A model generated the notes under the pieces. The model was not told the DNA's origin. It ran no database searches and worked only from the letters and a program-made list of their open reading frames with translations. From an uncultured Gemmiger sp. (GTDB taxonomy: Bacteria; Bacillota; Clostridia; Oscillospirales; Ruminococcaceae): a stretch of 35,553 bases of DNA. Positions 32,018 to 35,553 of the stretch are shown here, piece after piece. The stretch lies in assembly GCA_944388165.1 (NCBI GenBank), contig CALXHS010000009.1:1-35553 (forward strand). Reading direction: 5' to 3'. A program made the position numbers and the translations under genes. Every line of letters begins with the position of its first letter. Positions within the stretch are counted from its first letter, which is position 1.

Positions 32018-32830
32018 TTAAGCAAGCACGGCAAATTCCCGGCGCAAACGGCGGCGGCAAAGCGCGGCGGCCTGTTCCCGACGGTTGGTGTCGTCGGCCA
32101 GAACCAGATGAGAGGGTTCCGGGCGGTACTGCGGCAGTGCGAAGTCCAGCGAAAACCCGGTACTTCCCTGCCCCGGCTGCAGGGTCCAGCCCAGGGCTGC
32201 GGCATATTCCCGCACCAGAAGCAGGCCTGTGCCCCCCTGGGCCAGCAGGTCCCCGCTGACCGTTCCCCCGGTGAGCAGTTCCGTCACCGCCGGGTCCGCA
32301 CCGGGGCCGTTATCCCGGTAAAGGAGATGCCGCTGTGCCGTGCAGGTCAGTTCCACCTCGTCGGCACCGGCACGTACCGAGTTGGAGAGCAGGTTGGCCA
32401 GAAGGTTGTTGATGAGAGAATCGTCCGCTTCCACCCAGAGACCATCCGCCGATTCCTGCTGCAGGCTTACCCGGGCGGGATGCCCGCAGGCGGCCAGTTC
32501 CTCCCCGGCGCAGGCGCAGAAGGTGCGCAGCTGTTCGGTGAGCTCCAGGGCAACGGGTTCACGCAGGCGGCGCAGCTGCGCCCCCAAGGCCAGATCGGCG
32601 GCGTTGTCCGCCAGACGTTCCAGGCGCCGGATGCGGCTGGTCATTTCCCGCAAAGTATCCATCCCGGTGCTGCGCGCCGGTTCCGGGGCCTGCTGTTCCA
32701 GAAAGCGGGCCAGGGCATCCACCGTGCCCCGCAAAACACAAAAATCCTCCGCTAGCCGGCCTTTCAGCCCGCCGCGAAGGGGATCGGCATTTTCCGGCCA
32801 CTGACGGCCGGTGGGGATTTGGGGGTTCAT
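32018..32830 (-). CDS. soluble histidine-kinase-like GHKL ATPase lacking a phospho-histidine
   Basis: 270 residues, no membrane helix. An N-terminal helical region (about 15-100), where a kinase would have its dimerisation/phosphotransfer helices, is followed by a HATPase domain: NNLLANLLSNSV (N box, 141-152), YRDNGPGAD (D173, G175, G177) and GGTGLLLVREY (G199-G202). The ATP site looks functional, but there is no His before residue 117, so there is no H-box. It may act as a kinase on a partner, a phosphatase, or a Spo0B-like or anti-sigma-like factor. Start ATG 32830 has AAGGAG 9 nt upstream. It follows the Spo0A-like receiver gene by 44 bp, so that protein is the likely partner. The basic tail RRRLRREF is unusual. 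Confidence 0.82.
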   Translation of the reverse strand: MNPQIPTGRQWPENADPLRGGLKGRLAEDFCVLRGTVDALARFLEQQAPEPARSTGMDTLREMTSRIRRLERLADNAADLALGAQLRRLREPVALELTEQLRTFCACAGEELAACGHPARVSLQQESADGLWVEADDSLINNLLANLLSNSVRAGADEVELTCTAQRHLLYRDNGPGADPAVTELLTGGTVSGDLLAQGGTGLLLVREYAAALGWTLQPGQGSTGFSLDFALPQYRPEPSHLVLADDTNRREQAAALCRRRLRREFAVLA

Positions 32831-32874
32831 CGCTAGAAACTCCTTTTTATACAGGTGCCGCAGGGGCCGTCGGG

Positions 32875-33639
32875 TCACCGGCCCATAGCACGGCGGATCA
32901 GCTCGGTCAGGCTGCGGATCAGTTCCAGGTTGCTCAAACGGCTGCCGGCAGGCTTGTTCACCGTCCGGCACAGGCGGTCATAGCCCTGGGGACCGGTGCG
33001 GCGCAGGGATTCGTTGATGCGCTGGATGGCGGAGCCTACCGTTTCCGGGCGGATGTGCTGGCCGTCCGCCGCATACTGGTACAGTTCCTTGGCGATATAA
33101 TCCTGCGACCCCAGCACGGTGCGCAGCAGGATGCGTTCCAGATAGCTCCACCCGCCCAGACGGCGGTTATAATGCATGCCGCAGAGCAGTTCGTGCAGGT
33201 ATTCCCGCACGCGGTAAGCATCCCAGCCCTCGTTACTGCTGCCGCAGCGGTAGATCGCCGAGAACAGTTCCGACATAGAATACGGTTTAAAAATAATACA
33301 ATCGGCGCCCATTGTCAAGAAACGGGCCGCCGACTGCTGGGTGCAGGGCATGGCGGTGACCAGTACCCGCGGCCGCCGGGAAAGTTCCAGTGTGCCCAGG
33401 CGCCACAACAGTTCCCCGATGCCGGGCCCCTGCAGTAGGGTGTCCACCACCAGCACCTGGGGACACAGCCCGCCCTGCAGGATCTGCAGTACCTGCTGCC
33501 CCGTAGTGACAGCGGCGCAGAGTTCCACCCCGTTCTGGGCACCGGCATACAGCCGCACCGCGCTGCATTGGCCGCGGTCACTGTCTGCGAACAGCGCGCT
33601 GACCCATTCCTGTTTGTCTGAATTAGGCATTTCCTTCAT
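32875..33639 (-). CDS. response regulator with Spo0A-like C-terminal DNA-binding domain
   Basis: 254 residues. Receiver domain (about 13-125) with acidic pair D19/D21, phospho-acceptor D66 (VLVVDTLLQ), T95 and K118 (IFKPYS), so phosphorylation should be possible. The C-terminal half (about 145-254) follows the Spo0A effector fold: YLHELLCGMHYN, GGWSYLERILLRTVL, ELYQYAADGQHIRPETVGSA aligned with the recognition-helix region, then IRRAMG at the end. It is much diverged from Spo0A (no clear TASRVERAIRHAIE match), so it is a paralogue or family relative, not the sporulation regulator. Start: ATG 33639 or the ATG three codons later (33630), which sits better (9 nt) behind AAAGGA. The adjacent GHKL ATPase is its probable partner. 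Targets are unknown. Confidence 0.8.
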   Translation of the reverse strand: MKEMPNSDKQEWVSALFADSDRGQCSAVRLYAGAQNGVELCAAVTTGQQVLQILQGGLCPQVLVVDTLLQGPGIGELLWRLGTLELSRRPRVLVTAMPCTQQSAARFLTMGADCIIFKPYSMSELFSAIYRCGSSNEGWDAYRVREYLHELLCGMHYNRRLGGWSYLERILLRTVLGSQDYIAKELYQYAADGQHIRPETVGSAIQRINESLRRTGPQGYDRLCRTVNKPAGSRLSNLELIRSLTELIRRAMGR

Positions 33640-33699
33640 TCCTTTGCGTACCCGGCCGTTCCCCTGCCGTGCCTGTCATTTGCCATTCCGGCGGACGTG

Positions 33700-34002
33700 T
33701 CAGGCTTTGCTTTCCGGCCACGCGCCGCAGATATCCTGAATCACATCACAGGCCTGTTCGGGCGGCACAGCGTTTTCGTACAAAAAGCGCAGCAGACCCC
33801 GGCCCGCGTCTTCGTCCACGCCGCTCAAGGGGCACCGCGCCGCCCGGGGTGTTCCCTGCTGCATTTCACGGCAGACCGCCACCCACAGATGCCCTGCCTG
33901 ACCATACAAGGCATAGCCGATGCGATGGGCTGTCTGCAATGCCGGGATTTCTGAAAAATCCCGTGCGTATGACTCGAGCAATTCCGCCTGTGTCGGATTC
34001 AT
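33700..34002 (-). CDS. protein of unknown function upstream of the Spo0A-like regulator
   Basis: About 100 residues from ATG 34002 (MNPTQAELLESYARDF), with AGGATAAGG in front; an ATG at 34080 would add 26 residues but has no ribosome site. Soluble and mixed helical, with no signal peptide, membrane helix or recognised motif; the C-terminal part LRFLYENAVPPEQACDVIQDI looks like a folded helix pair. It lies 60 bp upstream of the regulator gene in the same direction behind a good promoter, so it may be the first gene of the regulator operon. It is real by strand, position and ribosome site, but moderately certain only. Confidence 0.6.
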   Translation of the reverse strand: MNPTQAELLESYARDFSEIPALQTAHRIGYALYGQAGHLWVAVCREMQQGTPRAARCPLSGVDEDAGRGLLRFLYENAVPPEQACDVIQDICGAWPESKA

Positions 34003-34138
34003 CCTTATCCTGTCTCCCCACAATACAAATTCAGCCCGGGCAGCCGCCGCCTTTGCTTCGGGATCGCGGACGGCGGGCATACCCCGCCGGAGGGCCTGCC
34101 CTTAAACCGCAACGGGCAAGCATCCTTCTTGATAAACA

Positions 34139-34167
34139 ATCATACCGATTTATTGCTATAAAATCAA
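34139..34167 (-). promoter_or_regulatory. promoter of the regulator operon
   Basis: TTGATT (34167-34162), 17-nt spacer, TATGAT (34144-34139). The leader contains an imperfect hairpin (GCTTGCCC with GGGCAGGC, 34094-34121). Confidence 0.6.
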
Positions 34168-34417
34168 TGGCTGCGGGCTATCCGGAGATTTACGATTTTA
34201 TACGCCGGGTGCAATTTTTGTGCGATGTTTTTTATTTCTTCATGACATCATACTTTTTGTTCGCATTTTTGGTTCGTGCAAAAACTCCGCCTGCAACGTT
34301 ACTGCAAGAAAAAGCGAAGATATCAATACAGAATATTGTATTTATAGTTCAATTTTCCCCGCAAGGCGCACCGGATCGGGGAATTCCAGGGCACACAATG
34401 ATTTTCCGGCGGAAGGC
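34168..34417. other. AT-rich intergenic stretch
   Basis: About 250 bp, much more AT-rich than the rest, without a supportable ORF. It holds one perfect inverted repeat AATACA-GAATAT-TGTATT (34325-34342). I see no gene and no known RNA in it. Confidence 0.6.
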
Positions 34418-34446
34418 TTGACTTTTTTCCGCAAATGGAGTATAGT
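34418..34446 (+). promoter_or_regulatory. promoter of tRNA-Ala
   Basis: TTGACT (34418-34423), 17-nt spacer, TATAGT (34441-34446), 19 nt before the tRNA. Confidence 0.88.
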
Positions 34447-34465
34447 AACTTGGTCAGATAAATAT

Positions 34466-34541
34466 GGGCCTGTAGCTCAGTTGGGAGAGCGTTCGGTTCG
34501 CATCCGAGAGGTCAAGGGTTCGAATCCCTCCAGGTCCACCA
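34466..34541 (+). tRNA. tRNA-Ala(CGC)
   Basis: 76-nt tRNA with encoded CCA. Acceptor GGGCCTG/CAGGTCC has the alanine identity pair G3-U70. D-loop AGCTCAGTTGGGAGAGC, anticodon loop TTCGCAT giving anticodon CGC (codon GCG), T-loop GTTCGAATC. Confidence 0.96.
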
Positions 34542-34544
34542 AAT

Positions 34545-34597
34545 AAGAACCGCAATTTTGATACAATGCGTATCAAGGTTGCGGTTCTTTCTTTTTG
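34545..34597 (+). terminator. terminator of tRNA-Ala
   Basis: Long two-part hairpin: 11 bp AAGAACCGCAA/TTGCGGTTCTT (34545-34555 with 34579-34589) with an inner 7-bp TTGATAC/GTATCAA (34558-34564 with 34570-34576), then TTCTTTTTG. Confidence 0.9.
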
Positions 34598-34633
34598 CCA
34601 GAAAGCCCTGATTTCAAGGGGTTTCTGGCTTTT
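34597..34633 (+). terminator. second hairpin/terminator after tRNA-Ala
   Basis: GCCAGAAA/TTTCTGGC (34597-34604 with 34622-34629), plus 3 bp after a mismatch, followed by TTTT. Tandem with the first terminator. Confidence 0.6.
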
Positions 34634-34663
34634 ATCGGCCCAGCCGTCGCCAGACAAAGCGAA

Positions 34664-34710
34664 AGCCTGCCGCCAGCCCAGTACGCAAAGGCGCTGGGGA
34701 GCAGCAGGCT
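34664..34710 (-). terminator. weak candidate terminator of the GIY-YIG gene
   Basis: AGCCTGC/GCAGGCT (34664-34670 with 34704-34710) with an inner CAGCCC/GGGG-type pairing. On the minus strand it runs into TTTCGCTTTGTC. Low certainty. Confidence 0.35.
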
Positions 34711-34765
34711 ATCGTTTGATTTATGGGTATCGTTTAACTTGTGGGCTATCGTTTACTTTTAGACT
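34710..34765. repeat. three-copy octamer repeat (TATCGTTT / AAACGATA)
   Basis: TATCGTTT at 34710-34717, 34728-34735 and 34747-34754, with similar flanks (GATTTATGGG, AACTTGTGGG, ACTTTTAG) and a spacing of 18-19 bp. The last copy reaches the stop region of the GIY-YIG gene. The spacing is iteron-like. Confidence 0.8.
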
Positions 34766-35418
34766 CCAATCCTATGGCGGATGTCGTTAAGCCACTCTCC
34801 CTTGTATTTGAAAAACTTTGGTCCAGCTATGGAATACTGCTTGCCGGTCAAGAGCTTTGCCAGAGCGGTTAAAGACATGGTTTCTCCGTTGTATTCCACG
34901 CTCCTATCCCCAACAACAGTGGCGGTGATATTGGGATTCTCTCCGAATTCGATTTTTGCTCCCAGGGGGATTTGACAGGCACTAAAAGAAAAGTTTGTGG
35001 CGCGTTCTGTGCTTTCGGAATCGATCTCCTGTGCCTCACGTTCGGCAACCTGCTCCTCCTCGGAAGGCGCCACTCGTTTTAATTTGTCCACACAGCCGTG
35101 GATTTCGGCAATGGCCTCCAGAATTGAGTAAGCGTCCTCCGGGGACATGGCATAGAATTCACGCACCCTCTGCTTGCCGTTAAAACTCTCAACGGCGCGT
35201 AAATTAGGATTCAGCCTATCTATAATCGAGTGAATTTTCAAATCTGATAGCCTGGAGGAAACCTCGTATGTAGCATAGATTCGAAAGGCATATGGGATAC
35301 ATTCACTCCGGTTCAGCTGTTTCAGACGCTTATCTATATCATCCGCATACCCGATTTTCACATAATCCGGGAAAGACGGATTTGTTAGGATATAGATTAC
35401 TCCGTTTTTATTATCCAT
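34759..35418 (-). CDS. GIY-YIG (T5orf172-like) protein with RAMA-like C-terminal domain
   Basis: 219 residues. N-terminal GIY-YIG-type domain: GVIYILTNPSFPDYVKIGYA (6-25; the paired IYILTN and VKIGYA strands), DDIDKRLKQLN, then REFYAMSPEDA with the catalytic-type Glu near residue 87. A charged linker (EEEQVAEREAQEIDSES) leads to a C-terminal domain (about 145-219; LGAKIEFGENPN, YNGETMSLTALAKLL, GPKFFKYKGEWLNDIR), which resembles RAMA domains found with restriction and modification enzymes. A nuclease role in defence or mobile DNA is inference. Start ATG 35418 has GGGAGG 8 nt upstream. Base composition is clearly more AT-rich than the core genes, which fits horizontal transfer. Confidence 0.8.
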   Translation of the reverse strand: MDNKNGVIYILTNPSFPDYVKIGYADDIDKRLKQLNRSECIPYAFRIYATYEVSSRLSDLKIHSIIDRLNPNLRAVESFNGKQRVREFYAMSPEDAYSILEAIAEIHGCVDKLKRVAPSEEEQVAEREAQEIDSESTERATNFSFSACQIPLGAKIEFGENPNITATVVGDRSVEYNGETMSLTALAKLLTGKQYSIAGPKFFKYKGEWLNDIRHRIGV

Positions 35419-35461
35419 GTTGGTTACCTCCCAATTACCCAGCAACAAATAACTCCGGCAT

Positions 35462-35467
35462 ATTATA
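35462..35467 (-). promoter_or_regulatory. -10 element of the GIY-YIG gene
   Basis: Perfect TATAAT on the minus strand, 44 nt before the ATG. No -35 match at 16-18 nt; that position falls inside the adjoining inverted repeat, so transcription may depend on a bound regulator. Confidence 0.55.
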
Positions 35468-35472
35468 GCGTA

Positions 35473-35531
35473 CACTTAATGCCTCTGTTCGAGCATTAGT
35501 GTTTGAGCACTTAAGCAAAGCAGTGCTCAAA
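35473..35531. repeat. two adjacent inverted repeats with equal 10-nt centres
   Basis: First: CACTTAATGC (35473-35482) with GCATTAGTG (35493-35501), one bulge. Second: TTTGAGCACT (35502-35511) with AGTGCTCAAA (35522-35531), perfect. Each has a 10-nt centre, and they touch end to end. It may be an operator pair or a recombination site; the window ends just after. Confidence 0.75.
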
Positions 35532-35553
35532 TGCCATTTTCCATCTAAACCTT

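Noticed and set aside
32875-33639. True sporulation regulator Spo0A
   Set aside because: Only the overall C-terminal pattern matches; the conserved recognition helix of Spo0A is not preserved, and the usual spoIVB neighbour is absent.
33669-34421. Plus-strand frame of 250 codons over the unknown gene and the AT-rich gap
   Set aside because: Arg/Pro-rich start with no ribosome site, and it crosses a composition change without a protein-like pattern. The minus-strand gene fits better.
34710-34765. CRISPR array
   Set aside because: The repeats are only 8 bp with 10-11 bp spacers and three copies, and no cas genes are seen. It is not a CRISPR array.

Overview
The window is about 35.5 kb of GC-rich chromosomal DNA from a bacterium that looks like a high-GC member of the Clostridia. 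The best fit, an inference from gene content and not a database match, is the Faecalibacterium/Gemmiger/Subdoligranulum group of Oscillospiraceae. The reasons are a PolC-type replicase with a TTG start, a pyrH-frr-cdsA-dxr-rseP-ispG-polC block, a divergent second type IIA topoisomerase pair, DUF975 and DUF6056-like membrane proteins, a Spo0A-like regulator, strong AGGAGG ribosome sites and many compact intrinsic terminators. Almost all of it is ordinary core chromosome. Only the right end (from about 34.1 kb) becomes AT-richer and accessory-like.

Left part (1-9 kb): the 3' end of a YifB/ComM-type AAA+ gene (+). A terminator separates it from a convergent two-gene operon (-) with a NagZ-type lipoprotein glycosidase and a GT4 glycosyltransferase. 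Next is a Crp/Fnr-type regulator (-), divergent from a large membrane hybrid histidine kinase (+). A cation diffusion facilitator gene (-) follows. Its leader carries a clear NiCo (czcD) metal riboswitch with an overlapping intrinsic terminator, but the coding region is split by a +1 frameshift at a short C run.

Middle (9-21.5 kb): a DUF6056-like membrane protein with a terminator-containing leader, a cysteine-containing membrane protein, two tandem tRNA-Leu(CAG) units each with its own promoter and terminator, a DUF975 membrane protein and tRNA-Ser(GGA). These are followed on the minus strand by rnr, secG, the ParE/ParC-like topoisomerase operon, an acidic lipoprotein, and a small XRE regulator/membrane protein operon with inverted-repeat operators.

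Right part (21.5-35.5 kb): a long minus-strand housekeeping operon runs from pyrH (promoter near 31.93 kb) through frr, cdsA, dxr, rseP, ispG and a two-helix small protein to polC. It links UMP kinase, ribosome recycling, CDP-DAG synthesis, two MEP-pathway enzymes, a site-2 protease and the replicase. uppS, normally between frr and cdsA, is absent. Upstream is a separate minus-strand unit with an unknown protein, a receiver protein with a Spo0A-like C-terminal domain, and a soluble GHKL ATPase with no histidine in its dimerisation region. The end holds tRNA-Ala(CGC), a three-copy octamer repeat, a GIY-YIG (T5orf172-like) protein with a RAMA-like C-terminus, and two adjacent inverted repeats at its promoter.
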